From positions 1 to 64,000 of the forward strand of contig JAFSGN010000018.1 in the NCBI GenBank assembly GCA_017440805.1: a DNA stretch of 64,000 nt, in the 5' to 3' direction. A model generated the notes under the pieces. The model searched no databases. It was not told where the DNA came from and saw only the letters and a list, made by a program, of their open reading frames with translations. Origin of the DNA: Clostridia bacterium. Lineage in GTDB: Bacteria; Bacillota; Clostridia; Oscillospirales; SIG627. Below are positions 1 through 8,635 of this stretch, piece after piece. Each line of letters begins with the position of its first letter. Position 1 is the first letter of the stretch. The position numbers and the translations under genes were made by a program.

Positions 1-31
1 CATCCTGAGCCAGGATCAAACTCTCTAAAAA
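1..31 (-). rRNA. rrs: 16S ribosomal RNA, 5' end only (runs off the window)
   Basis: The reverse complement of bases 13-24 reads AGAGTTTGATCC and continues into CTGGCTCAGGATG, the universally conserved 5' end of bacterial 16S rRNA. Aligning AGAGTTTG with E. coli position 8 puts the mature 5' end near base 31. Only about 31 bases are inside the window; the gene is transcribed leftwards, away from oriC and codirectional with replication. The rest of the rrn operon lies outside. Confidence 0.95.
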
Positions 32-274
32 ATTGTATCTTAACTACCCTTCCTTTCGGTCGGGCACTTAAAACCTTTTTCAGAGTGCTTAATTGCTCTC
101 TTTTACTTGTTTCTGGTTTGTATTTCTTAGGAATCGATTAAGACCGTTCAAGAAGTGTTTCTTTCGAAATCTTCTCTTACTCTTTGTACATTTTCCTGTA
201 TTTCTACAGGTTTGTGCTGTCTTTATCGTTGTTCAATTTTCAAGGTCCGAAGCCCCGCCTTTTCGTGCGGCGAC
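32..274 (-). other. rRNA operon leader (pre-16S 5' region)
   Basis: This is the transcribed leader between the proximal rrn promoter and the 16S gene. On the minus strand it holds a boxA-like antitermination stretch, CTTGAAAATTGAAC (bases 231-244), and a hairpin CCTGTA-GAAA-TACAGG with a GNRA tetraloop at 195-210. A GC-rich stretch lies at 251-272. Leader antitermination and RNase III processing signals are expected here (family knowledge). No protein gene is supported. Confidence 0.75.
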
Positions 275-280
275 TTTATT

Positions 281-309
281 ATTATATCACACCTTTTTCT
301 TTTTGTCAA
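281..309 (-). promoter_or_regulatory. rrn promoter, proximal
   Basis: On the minus strand TTGACA (304-309) and TATAAT (281-286) are separated by exactly 17 bases, both hexamers matching sigma-A consensus. The -10 sits in the context GTGATATAATAAT. It drives the 16S gene with a start near base 274. Confidence 0.93.
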
Positions 310-377
310 GAGGTTTTCCAAAACTTTTTTATTTTTTCTTCCCTCTCCGGTGTGTCCGCTCTCTTGAGCGCCTGATT

Positions 378-406
378 ATTATATCACATCTTCTCCCCTT
401 TGTCAA
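378..406 (-). promoter_or_regulatory. rrn promoter, distal
   Basis: A second perfect sigma-A promoter lies 97 bp upstream of the first: TTGACA (401-406), 17-bp spacer, TATAAT (378-383), again in the context GTGATATAATAAT. The A/T-tract DNA just upstream (about 415-450) looks like an UP element. Confidence 0.93.
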
Positions 407-538
407 GGGGTTTTTGGCATTTTTTTCAAAAATTTTTTAAAAATATGTGCAACATCTACATATATTGACATAATTCCCCAGCCCTACAATATGTGGGCAC
501 AATTATTTATTTTTTTAGTATACTATTCATAGTTATTC

Positions 539-567
539 TTTACTTTTTTGTTTTTTTGTGATATAAT
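539..567 (+). promoter_or_regulatory. promoter for pgeF and downstream genes
   Basis: TTTACT (539-544), a 17-base spacer and TATAAT (562-567) preceded by TGA give an extended -10 promoter. Transcription would start near base 574, 26 bases before the pgeF ATG. Confidence 0.75.
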
Positions 568-599
568 TATAATGAAAGAAAATCGGAAAGGACAATTTT

Positions 600-1430
600 A
601 TGAATTTTTCTGTTCCATCCTGTGACGGTTTTTCGGTCACAGTCAAAAAAGGCGTTCCGTTTATCACGGACAACCGCATTCCTGTTCCTCACGGTTTTTC
701 AACACGGCACGGCGGTGTAAGCAGAGATGATTTTGAAAGTTTTAATCTTGCCTACTCCGACCTGCGCTATGACTCACTTTCAAATGTACAAAAAAATTAC
801 GATATATTGCTGGACGCCTTTGATGTCACAAGAGCAAACGCAGTCCGTACCAACCAACTTCATACCCACACAACCCTGGCGGCAGACAATTCCCACGGAG
901 GTACGGGGTTTACAAAGCCCGACTTTGAGCAGGGTGTTGACGGACTTATAACCAACACTCCCGGACTGCTTCTTTCCATTCGTATGGCAGATTGTCTTCC
1001 TATATTATTATACGACACAAAAAACCGCGCCGTAGGTGCCGTTCATTCCGGCTGGAAAGGTACAATAGATTGTATTGCACCCCGGGCAACAGACAAAATG
1101 TGTGCCCTCTATGGTACACAAAAGAAAGACCTTCTGGTTTCCTTCGGCCCATCGGTAGCACCCTGTTGCTATCAGGTGGGAGAAGAATTCAGAGAAAACT
1201 TTATTCTTCGCCACGGCAAAGAACTGTCCTGTGCCTTTGAGGAAAAGAAAGACGGCATTTATGCCGATATGAGATTTATCAACCGATACCTGCTTGTAAA
1301 AAGCGGTGTTCCGGAAGAAAATATAGCAATTTATACCCCCTGTACCTGTTGCAATCCCTCCTCTTTTTTCTCCTACAGACGACAAAAAGAGCAGAGAGGA
1401 ACCATGAGCGCGGTTATCAAACTCATCTGA
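600..1430 (+). CDS. pgeF: peptidoglycan editing factor PgeF / multicopper polyphenol oxidase-family (YfiH, LACC1-like) protein
   Basis: This 276-residue protein belongs to the YfiH/YlmD/LACC1 family. Family members have purine-nucleoside phosphorylase/deaminase activity, and one role is correcting wrong residues in peptidoglycan precursors. Metal-site and core motifs are visible: ADCLPILLYD near residue 127, VHSGWKGT near 147, CCYQVGEEF near 190 and CTCCNPSSFFSYRR near the C-terminus. The length is usual for the family. The ATG is preceded by GGAAAGGA at a good distance, with a clear promoter at 539-567. In many Firmicutes the gene sits near cell-division genes; here it instead starts a run of DNA-repair genes. 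Confidence 0.93.
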   Translation: MNFSVPSCDGFSVTVKKGVPFITDNRIPVPHGFSTRHGGVSRDDFESFNLAYSDLRYDSLSNVQKNYDILLDAFDVTRANAVRTNQLHTHTTLAADNSHGGTGFTKPDFEQGVDGLITNTPGLLLSIRMADCLPILLYDTKNRAVGAVHSGWKGTIDCIAPRATDKMCALYGTQKKDLLVSFGPSVAPCCYQVGEEFRENFILRHGKELSCAFEEKKDGIYADMRFINRYLLVKSGVPEENIAIYTPCTCCNPSSFFSYRRQKEQRGTMSAVIKLI

Positions 1431-1471
1431 GGAACAAAATCAACCACATTCCAAAAAAAGAGGTTGCCAAA

Positions 1472-2578
1472 ATGATAAAACTGATACATTTTTCAGACAC
1501 CCATTTCTGTCGCCCCTTCGATCTTATTTCGCAGGAGGATTTTTCGGTGCGTTGCGCCGAATTGAAAAACTCCTTCTCCCATATGATGTCATATATAAAC
1601 GAAAACGAAATAAATATTGCGCTGGTTGCAGGAGATTTGTTTGATGCAAAAACCATTTCATCCGACACGCTTTCATTTATAAAAAACAGTCTGGCTTCCT
1701 GTCCCCACTGCCGGTTCTTTATTTCTCCCGGCGATGCCGACCCATACGGTGAAACATCACCGTATGCCTGTGTGTCCTGGCCCCCAAATGTGCATATATT
1801 CAAGAGTGCCGTTCCCGAGCAGGTGCATATAGACGAGTTAAATTGCGACATATACGGCGTGGCAGTCACCTCTTCCACCTCTTTTTCGGAGCCCACAGAT
1901 ACTCCCGAACCCTTTTCGGTTAACCGTACCAACATTCTTGTAATACACGGAGAAACGGAAAAGAAGAGAGACCCTGTTTACTGTTTTTCCGAAAAAGACC
2001 TGAGAGAAAGCGATTTTGACTATATTGCCATGGGACATCACCACAATATTTCAAGTTCGGACTTCGGGCATAAATACAACTACTGCGGTTGTTTTTCAGG
2101 CCACGGATTTGAGGAATGCGGTGAAAAGGGCGCGTTGCTGGTCCTTATTGATAACGGAAATGTGTCGGTTAAGAAACTCAAGTTTTCCTCACATTCCTAC
2201 CTGAATATTTCGGTGGATATAAGCGAAGTTTCCACCTATGGAAATACGGACACGGCAATTGCCCGTCTGATTGACGAAAAACTGGGAGAAGCACTGGAAA
2301 AACGCAGCAAAATAGAAAGTGTTTCGGTTTGTGCCTCTCTTACGGGGAATATATCCGAACGACTCTGCTATGACATACACGCAATTAACAAACTGGTGGA
2401 AAACTCCGATAAAATAATTATAAAAGACAATACCGTCATAACTCCCGTCTCACCGCTTCTGTCCGCCATGAAAGCAGGAATAACCGAAGAAGCACGGGTA
2501 AGAGGCTGCGAAGACCTTGCAGAGAGAGCAATGAGAATTATAACCTCCCAACTCCACGCCATCAGAAAGGAACGGTGA
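1472..2578 (+). CDS. SbcD/YhaO-like metallophosphoesterase (DNA-repair exonuclease subunit family) with an altered GNHD motif
   Basis: This 368-residue calcineurin-like phosphoesterase resembles the SbcD/Mre11/YhaO nuclease family. Motif I is SDTHF (near residue 9), motif II is VAGDLFD (near 55), an HGE motif lies near 154 and the last metal motif is GHHH near 189. The usual GNHD motif reads GDAD (SPGDADPY near residue 88), so the family's metal-binding Asn and catalytic His are absent. The reading frame is open further upstream, to 1349, but overlaps pgeF; the ATG at 1472 starts MIKLIHFSDTH, matches family N-termini and follows AAGAGG. It overlaps or abuts the SbcC-like partner, supporting a complex. 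Confidence 0.85.
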   Translation: MIKLIHFSDTHFCRPFDLISQEDFSVRCAELKNSFSHMMSYINENEINIALVAGDLFDAKTISSDTLSFIKNSLASCPHCRFFISPGDADPYGETSPYACVSWPPNVHIFKSAVPEQVHIDELNCDIYGVAVTSSTSFSEPTDTPEPFSVNRTNILVIHGETEKKRDPVYCFSEKDLRESDFDYIAMGHHHNISSSDFGHKYNYCGCFSGHGFEECGEKGALLVLIDNGNVSVKKLKFSSHSYLNISVDISEVSTYGNTDTAIARLIDEKLGEALEKRSKIESVSVCASLTGNISERLCYDIHAINKLVENSDKIIIKDNTVITPVSPLLSAMKAGITEEARVRGCEDLAERAMRIITSQLHAIRKER

Positions 2579-2580
2579 TT

Positions 2581-4797
2581 ATGGACAAAGAATTTTCTGT
2601 AACAAAAGTACATATTATCCGTTTCGGCGGTCTTTCTCAGAAAATATACACTTTTAAAGACGGAATAAATATAATTCAGGGCGACAACCGCAGCGGAAAA
2701 ACCACTCTCTGCGAATTTATCCGTTTTATGCTTTACGGATTTGAAGGCAGAGAGACGGATTTTTACTATCCCTACAACAGTGAAAACCGTTCGGTCTGCG
2801 GAAGTATGAATATTAAATGCGGTGTTAAACAGTACGAAATTTCTCGGGAATACAGCGCTTCGCAAAACACTCTTACCATAACCGATACCGACCGTGCCCA
2901 GCCCTTTGTCTTACCCGAAGGTGTCTGTCCGGGAGAGTATTTTCTGGGTATTTCCTCTTTCCTGTTTGACCGTTCCCTGTACTGTCCCCAGGACTTGTCG
3001 GGTATTGTTTCCGACGGAACACTTGCCCGGTGTGAAAACGAAATTTTATCGGCATATTCGGGAGAAGAAAATCTTCTTGAAGTTTCCAAGCGTCTTGAGC
3101 AGATAAAGGAAAGTCTTACAAATCCCGAAAGAAGCGGGGAAATAGACCTTGCTCTTTCAAAGCGGGAGGAACTGGAAGAGTCTCTTGCCAATGCCATTAT
3201 AAAACAAAACGACAGAATTGAACTTGAAGTGCGTATAGACAAGGCTGCCCGCAGACTTCTTGACATTGAAAAGCAGATTGTCCTGGCAAAAGCCGACATT
3301 GAAGGATTCCACAATATGCAGGTGGAGGAAAACAGCCGGAAGATTGAATCCGCCCGCAAAGAACTTGAAAAATCAAAAGCCGAATATGAGTATCTTCTTA
3401 ACGCCGATGTTTCCGAAGCGGAATCACCGGATTCGGAAAGCATTTCCTCAAAATACAATGCTCTGACTCAGTTAAAAGAGGAACTTGCGGAAATCGAATC
3501 CAGAATGGAGGTTGCCAAATCCAATCTGGATACCCACGATGAAATGATTGCCTCGGAACTGTTCACCGAACAGGATTTTGAAGAAGTAACCGAAAAAATT
3601 GAGCATCGCGAAAAACTTTACAATTCTCTTCTTATTTGCGCCATAACTCTTTTTTCGTTGAGTGCCATTTTCTTTGCCGCAGTTTTTATGTTCCGCGAAA
3701 AAGTGTCAACCCTTAATCTTTTCTTCTGGATTTGCGGAGGTTTTTCGGGTGTTTCCGTTTTGATTTTCGCAATTGCACTCATACTTATTTTTACAAAAAA
3801 TATTATATACCGCAAAGTAAATGCATCAAACGAAGAAGAATTTACAGTTTCTTACGACCTGTGCCGTTCTCACTCCCAGGCTCGTGCAATATACCGCTCT
3901 GCGTACCATCAGGAAAAAAACCTTTATGAGCAAAAAGAAAGCCATTACCTGAAAACCATGAAAAGTCTGTCCGAGGAACTGGAACTTGACCAGAATAATC
4001 CCGACCCGGAAAAACTCCGGACTGCCGTAGCCGAAAAGTGCATTGCGGAAGCAAAAATCGAATCTGCACGCAACCGCTATGAACAGGCTGTACGGAATTT
4101 TGAAAATCTGGGGACTCCCGACTTTATTTCCGCAACCGAAAAGGACATGGAACAACTCAGAATCCGGGAAAAAGAACTCAACTGGCTCAACGCTCAGCAC
4201 GAGGAACTTTTCGACACAAAACGCTCACTGGAGGCTGCTTTTTCAACTGCAGTTGCCCATACCGAGCGTCCCTCTTACATCAAAACCCGTCTTAATAGCA
4301 TTTCAGACCGTATCACAGAGGGCTACAAGGACCTTACCGCGCTCTCCATGGCTCAGCACATAACCGAAGACACCCTGAAAGTTATGCGGTTCCGCATACA
4401 GCAACACCTTGCCGACGGTGTAAAAAACACTGTAAAATTTGCTCTTGAAGAAAACGAAACTTTTCTTATTGACGACAACTATTCTCTGCATTACAAAAAC
4501 GCATCTCACATATTCCCTATTTACTCTGACAGTCTGTCAAGGAGTTCAAAAACTGCAAAGGGAATAAGCAGAAGCCTTGCACAATCCGCCACACTTGCTT
4601 TGCGGTTTTCTCTTACGGAAATGCTGGAAACCGACTGTGCCTGTGCCGTTCTTGACGAGCCGTTTGCCTTTATTGACAACAAAGGGGAACAGACGCTCAT
4701 TTCAAAACTTTCGGATTTAAAGGCAATGCAAGTTCTCATTTTCACCTCAAAAACCATACCCGACCCTGAACACAATTATAACCTGATAAATATTTAA
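2581..4797 (+). CDS. SbcC/YhaN-like SMC-type ATPase with two central transmembrane segments
   Basis: This 738-residue protein has the layout of Rad50/SbcC-like ATPases of the YhaN type. The N-terminal Walker A is GDNRSGKTT (near residue 33). Long charged coiled-coil regions run through about residues 180-320 and 400-560. The Walker B is CAVLDEPFAFID near the C-terminus, preceded by a weak signature region. Two hydrophobic segments near residues 350-415 suggest membrane anchoring, as in YhaN. ATG at 2581 follows AAAGGA by 9 bases; an in-frame GTG at 2575 overlaps the upstream stop but has poor spacing. It forms an operon with the SbcD-like gene and recG, so it likely works with the phosphoesterase in DNA end processing or repair (inference). 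Confidence 0.85.
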   Translation: MDKEFSVTKVHIIRFGGLSQKIYTFKDGINIIQGDNRSGKTTLCEFIRFMLYGFEGRETDFYYPYNSENRSVCGSMNIKCGVKQYEISREYSASQNTLTITDTDRAQPFVLPEGVCPGEYFLGISSFLFDRSLYCPQDLSGIVSDGTLARCENEILSAYSGEENLLEVSKRLEQIKESLTNPERSGEIDLALSKREELEESLANAIIKQNDRIELEVRIDKAARRLLDIEKQIVLAKADIEGFHNMQVEENSRKIESARKELEKSKAEYEYLLNADVSEAESPDSESISSKYNALTQLKEELAEIESRMEVAKSNLDTHDEMIASELFTEQDFEEVTEKIEHREKLYNSLLICAITLFSLSAIFFAAVFMFREKVSTLNLFFWICGGFSGVSVLIFAIALILIFTKNIIYRKVNASNEEEFTVSYDLCRSHSQARAIYRSAYHQEKNLYEQKESHYLKTMKSLSEELELDQNNPDPEKLRTAVAEKCIAEAKIESARNRYEQAVRNFENLGTPDFISATEKDMEQLRIREKELNWLNAQHEELFDTKRSLEAAFSTAVAHTERPSYIKTRLNSISDRITEGYKDLTALSMAQHITEDTLKVMRFRIQQHLADGVKNTVKFALEENETFLIDDNYSLHYKNASHIFPIYSDSLSRSSKTAKGISRSLAQSATLALRFSLTEMLETDCACAVLDEPFAFIDNKGEQTLISKLSDLKAMQVLIFTSKTIPDPEHNYNLINI

Positions 4798-4800
4798 ATT

Positions 4801-6867
4801 ATGGATTTAACTCTATCTTCCCCTGTTAAGTATGTAAAAGGTATAGGCGAAAAACGGGCCCTGCTTCTCAGCCGCATGAATGTGGAAACTGTGTCGGGGC
4901 TTTTGTCACTTTACCCCCGCACATACGAAAACAGGGGAATAATAACAAATATAAGAGATATTAATATGTCGGGAGGAACTTATAACCTTATCCTGACTGT
5001 AGGCGAGTCCCCTCGTTCCGCACGGATAAGCGGAGGACGGCAGATGATAAGTTTCCGTGCTTTTGACAGTACGGGAGTTATAAAAGTAGTGTTTTTCAAT
5101 CAGGTACATCTTAAAGATACCTTTTCCACAGGAGAGGTTTTTCGTTTCTGCGGAAAAGTAACCGTATCCGGCAGAAACCTCACTCTCACCTCTCCGTCTT
5201 ACGAAAAAGCGGACTGTTCCCTGCCGGATATAGTTCCTGTCTATCCCCTTACCGCAGGTCTTAACAACAAAGTTCTTGTCAGTGCCGTAAAAAACGCTCT
5301 TGACAAGGTAGACTTCAAAGAATATCTGCCCCGCAAAATAATCGAAAAAAACAATTTATGCTCCCTTGATTTTGCAATGCGTAAAATTCACTCTCCCGAA
5401 AACGGGGAGCAACTTGATAAAGCAATAAAAAGGCTGTGTTTCGACGAGTTTTTTCTGTTCAGTCTGTCACTTATGACCATACGCAACAAAAACACTCACC
5501 ACACAACCCCCAAAATGAACCCTGTCAATCTGACATCTCTCCTGTCAAAACTGCCCTATACCCTTACCGATGCACAAAAAGAGGCGGTAAATGACATAAC
5601 GGGCGACCTTACAGGTCAGAAATATCCCCACTCCGCCCTTATTCCCAATATGCGTCGTCTTTTGCAGGGAGATGTGGGAAGCGGAAAAACAATTGTAGCG
5701 GCTTGTGCCGTCTTTATTACGGTCAGAAACGGATACAGGGCGGCAATGATGGTACCCACGGAAATTCTTGCCCGACAGCATTATAACGATATGCAGCCTC
5801 TTTTTGAGTCGCTGGGCATTCCGGTTGCACTTATTACAGGTTCTACTTCCCCCTCCGAAAAAAAGCGGATTGCCTCACTTGTCAAAACCGAGTCCCGTCA
5901 CAGTCCCATGTTTATTATCGGGACACACGCGCTTTTAGAGGATTATCTTGAAATTCCCCGTCTCGGTCTTGTAATAACCGACGAACAACACCGTTTCGGC
6001 GTAAACCAGCGTGAAAAACTGGCAGGGAAGAATGATTATGCCCACACACTCATAATGTCGGCAACCCCCATTCCCAGAACACTTGCCATTTTTCTTTTCG
6101 GAGACCTTGACATTTCGGTCATAAATCAACTGCCTCCCTCACGGCAGAAAGTCGATACATTTCTTGTGGACAACTCATATCGCCAGAGAGTCAATGCCTT
6201 TATCAGAAAGCAGACAGACCTGGGACATCAGGTTTATATAATCTGTCCGCTGATACAAGACGAAAACGGTGACAGCAATCTGAAAAGTGCGGTGGATTAC
6301 CACAAAACCCTGAGCGAAAAAGTTTTCCCCTCGCTTAACATTGCCCTGTTGCACGGAAAAATGAAACCCGCCGAGAAAGACGCGGTTATGGCAGACTTTG
6401 CGTCGGGGAAGACTCATGTTCTTGTCTCTACAACCGTAATCGAAGTAGGTGTAAATGTACCCAATGCCACTCTTATGATTGTGGAAAACGCCGAGAGATT
6501 CGGACTTTCCCAACTCCACCAACTACGAGGCCGTGTAGGCAGAGGACAGGACAAGTCATACTGTATTCTTATTTCGGAACACAAGGCAGACCGCCTTAAA
6601 ATGATGACCAGAACATCCGACGGTTTTGAAATTGCAAAATTTGACCTGGAAAACAGAGGTCCGGGTGACTTTTTCGGTCAGAGACAGCACGGAGATTTAA
6701 AATTCCGTTTTGCCTCCTCAAGCGACCTTGAAACCCTGACTTTGATAAAAAATCAGGCAGAAAGGCTTCTTTCGGAAGACCCCGCCCTTGAACTTGAAGA
6801 AAATTTACCTTTAAAAGAAAAACTGGGGCAAATAAACAAAAACGCACAAAAATTTGCGGGCAGTTAG
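4801..6867 (+). CDS. recG: ATP-dependent DNA helicase RecG
   Basis: This 688-residue superfamily 2 helicase reverses stalled forks and migrates Holliday junctions. An N-terminal wedge/OB domain covers about residues 1-220. The helicase core follows, with Walker A GDVGSGKT (near 290), the DEQH box DEQHRFGV (near 395) and MSATPIPRTLAIF (near 418). The conserved RecG C-terminal region includes RLKMMTRTSDGFEIAKFDL and RGPGDFFGQRQHG. Length and all motifs are typical. It starts 3 bases after the SbcC-like stop, so three repair genes are clearly cotranscribed. Confidence 0.98.
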   Translation: MDLTLSSPVKYVKGIGEKRALLLSRMNVETVSGLLSLYPRTYENRGIITNIRDINMSGGTYNLILTVGESPRSARISGGRQMISFRAFDSTGVIKVVFFNQVHLKDTFSTGEVFRFCGKVTVSGRNLTLTSPSYEKADCSLPDIVPVYPLTAGLNNKVLVSAVKNALDKVDFKEYLPRKIIEKNNLCSLDFAMRKIHSPENGEQLDKAIKRLCFDEFFLFSLSLMTIRNKNTHHTTPKMNPVNLTSLLSKLPYTLTDAQKEAVNDITGDLTGQKYPHSALIPNMRRLLQGDVGSGKTIVAACAVFITVRNGYRAAMMVPTEILARQHYNDMQPLFESLGIPVALITGSTSPSEKKRIASLVKTESRHSPMFIIGTHALLEDYLEIPRLGLVITDEQHRFGVNQREKLAGKNDYAHTLIMSATPIPRTLAIFLFGDLDISVINQLPPSRQKVDTFLVDNSYRQRVNAFIRKQTDLGHQVYIICPLIQDENGDSNLKSAVDYHKTLSEKVFPSLNIALLHGKMKPAEKDAVMADFASGKTHVLVSTTVIEVGVNVPNATLMIVENAERFGLSQLHQLRGRVGRGQDKSYCILISEHKADRLKMMTRTSDGFEIAKFDLENRGPGDFFGQRQHGDLKFRFASSSDLETLTLIKNQAERLLSEDPALELEENLPLKEKLGQINKNAQKFAGS

Positions 6868-6935
6868 GGTTTTCAGGCAAAAACATTTATCCCGATTGTC
6901 TTTGGCGTGTTCAAAACCTTGTAATAATATTATTG

Positions 6936-6941
6936 TATAAT
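6936..6941 (+). promoter_or_regulatory. candidate -10 element just upstream of dusB
   Basis: A consensus TATAAT ends 7 bases before the dusB ATG. No good -35 is found at 16-18 bases. If used, transcription would begin at or next to the ATG, giving a leaderless mRNA. There is only a weak ribosome-binding sequence here (GTGAG). Readthrough from recG is the alternative. Confidence 0.35.
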
Positions 6942-6948
6942 GTGAGCC

Positions 6949-7908
6949 ATGAATATATTTAAAGATTTTACAAATCCCCCTCTCATTCTTGCACCAATGG
7001 CAGGTATGGCGGACAACGCTTTTCGTATTTTGTGCAAAAATCACGGTGCAGACATAGTTTACAGCGAGATGATTTCCGCAAAAGCGGTTTACTACAACGA
7101 CGCCAAGACTTTTCAACTTGCAAGTTTTGACAGTAAGGAAACACCCCTTATTTTACAGATTTTCGGCAGTGAGCCTGAAATTCTTGCCTATGCCGCAAAA
7201 AAACTCTTTTCTCTTTCACATCCTTGCGGTATAGATATAAATATGGGTTGCCCGGTGCATAAAATCGTATCCAACGGCGAGGGCTGTGCCCTTATGAAAA
7301 ATCCTGCACTTGTGTATGAGATTGTCTCCCGTGTAAGGGAGGTTTTGCCCCCGGACATTCCCGTAAGCGTTAAAATAAGAAAAGGAATAGACAGCCGGAC
7401 CGAGAACTTTGTTCAGGTGGCACTCTCCGCCCAGAAAGGCGGTGCGGATTTTATTGCTCTCCACGGAAGAACCAGGGAACAGATGTATTCGGGGAAAGCA
7501 GACTATGATGCCATAAAACAACTTAAAGACACCCTTAAAATAAAAGTTATCGGCAACGGAGATGTAGTATGTACCGAAAGTTACGACAACCTTGTAAAAA
7601 CAGGCTGTGACGGTGTTATGATAGGCAGAGGAAGTTTCGGTAACCCCTTTATTTTTGAAAACATAAAGCGTCACCGTCAAAACCTGCCCCCTCTCACCCC
7701 GTCGGTACAGGAGATTAAGGAAACAATTTTCAACCATATCGAACTTGCCCTGAAGTATAAAAGCGAAACAGTGGCTCTCCGTGAGACAAGAAAGCATATT
7801 TCCTGTTATCTGAAAGGATTTCACGGCAGTGCCTCACTGCGTAACCTGGTAAACCGCGCAGAAACAAAAAAGGAACTTTACGAAATTATCAACTCCGTAA
7901 AAGATTAA
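6949..7908 (+). CDS. dusB: tRNA-dihydrouridine synthase (DusB type)
   Basis: This 319-residue FMN-dependent enzyme reduces uridine to dihydrouridine in the tRNA D-loop. The N-terminus has PLILAPMAGMADNAFR, the FMN TIM-barrel signature. The catalytic Cys lies in NMGCPVHKIVSNGEGCALM (near residue 100). KIRKGID, LHGRTREQMYSGKADYD and GNGDV follow, and GRGSFGNPF holds the phosphate-binding region. Length is normal. It lies 81 bases after recG and 16 bases before the sigma-factor gene. Confidence 0.97.
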   Translation: MNIFKDFTNPPLILAPMAGMADNAFRILCKNHGADIVYSEMISAKAVYYNDAKTFQLASFDSKETPLILQIFGSEPEILAYAAKKLFSLSHPCGIDINMGCPVHKIVSNGEGCALMKNPALVYEIVSRVREVLPPDIPVSVKIRKGIDSRTENFVQVALSAQKGGADFIALHGRTREQMYSGKADYDAIKQLKDTLKIKVIGNGDVVCTESYDNLVKTGCDGVMIGRGSFGNPFIFENIKRHRQNLPPLTPSVQEIKETIFNHIELALKYKSETVALRETRKHISCYLKGFHGSASLRNLVNRAETKKELYEIINSVKD

Positions 7909-7924
7909 CCGGAAAGGAGAGAAT

Positions 7925-8506
7925 ATGACCGACACCGGATTGAATGAACAGAAACTTATAAAAGAAGCCGCCGAAAACAGCCAGGCCTTCGGTGAACTGG
8001 TTATGTTATACCAGAAAAAGATATATTCTTTTGCCCTGGGTATGCTCTCCAATCCCGAAGATGCCTTTGATGTCTCCCAGGAAACCTTTCTCAAGGCATA
8101 CCGTTCGTTTTCAACTTTTAAAGGACAGAGTTCCTTTTACACCTGGTTGTATGCTATTTGCAGAAATTGCTGTTATGACTTTTTAAAATCAAAAAACATA
8201 CATAACAAAAAAACAGTCTCTCTTTCGGAATATGAGAGTCAGGAAGACGGAAGTGTTATTGAATTGCCCGACAATTCCTCCCGCCCGGATGTTCTGTATC
8301 AAAAAAAGTATGAGCATGAAATGATTCTTGACGCCATAAATTCACTGCCGCTGAAATACCGGGAAATAATTATTATGCGTGATATAAACGACCTTTCCTA
8401 TGAGGAAATTGCCGCTTTGGAGGGTACTCCGGTGGGAACGGTCAAAAGCCGTCTTAACCGTGCAAGAGCAAAGCTTCAGCAGTTGATTGCGGATAAAATT
8501 TATTAA
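7925..8506 (+). CDS. RNA polymerase sigma factor, ECF family (SigW/RpoE-like)
   Basis: This 193-residue two-domain sigma factor has region 2 at about residues 20-90 (YQKKIYSFALGML, DAFDVSQETFLKAYRSF, WLYAICRNCCYDFLKSK). Region 4 is at about 137-190 (LPLKYREIIIMRDINDLSY, EEIAALEGTPVGTVKSRLNR), with the helix-turn-helix. It starts with a strong GGAAAGGAG site. The next gene, 129 bases downstream, encodes a single-pass membrane protein shaped like an anti-sigma factor, so this is probably a signal-responsive sigma/anti-sigma pair. The target stress is not visible from the sequence. Confidence 0.94.
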   Translation: MTDTGLNEQKLIKEAAENSQAFGELVMLYQKKIYSFALGMLSNPEDAFDVSQETFLKAYRSFSTFKGQSSFYTWLYAICRNCCYDFLKSKNIHNKKTVSLSEYESQEDGSVIELPDNSSRPDVLYQKKYEHEMILDAINSLPLKYREIIIMRDINDLSYEEIAALEGTPVGTVKSRLNRARAKLQQLIADKIY

Positions 8507-8635
8507 TTATGTTTAATTTTGGAACAATTTTAAATTTTATCAGTCAAACAACCCGGATGAACCTGTGTCCGAAAAACTTTTACATGGGATATTTATTTGA
8601 AAATTATTTTATTATTATAAAAAGGAGGTGTTCTG

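Noticed and set aside
93-440. 115-codon open frame in the rrn leader/promoter region
   Set aside because: Lies over two rrn promoters and the leader on the opposite strand; composition is low-complexity and there is no ribosome site.
1008-1385. Antisense frames under pgeF and many others across known genes
   Set aside because: Shadow frames with no ribosome site, family match or promoter.
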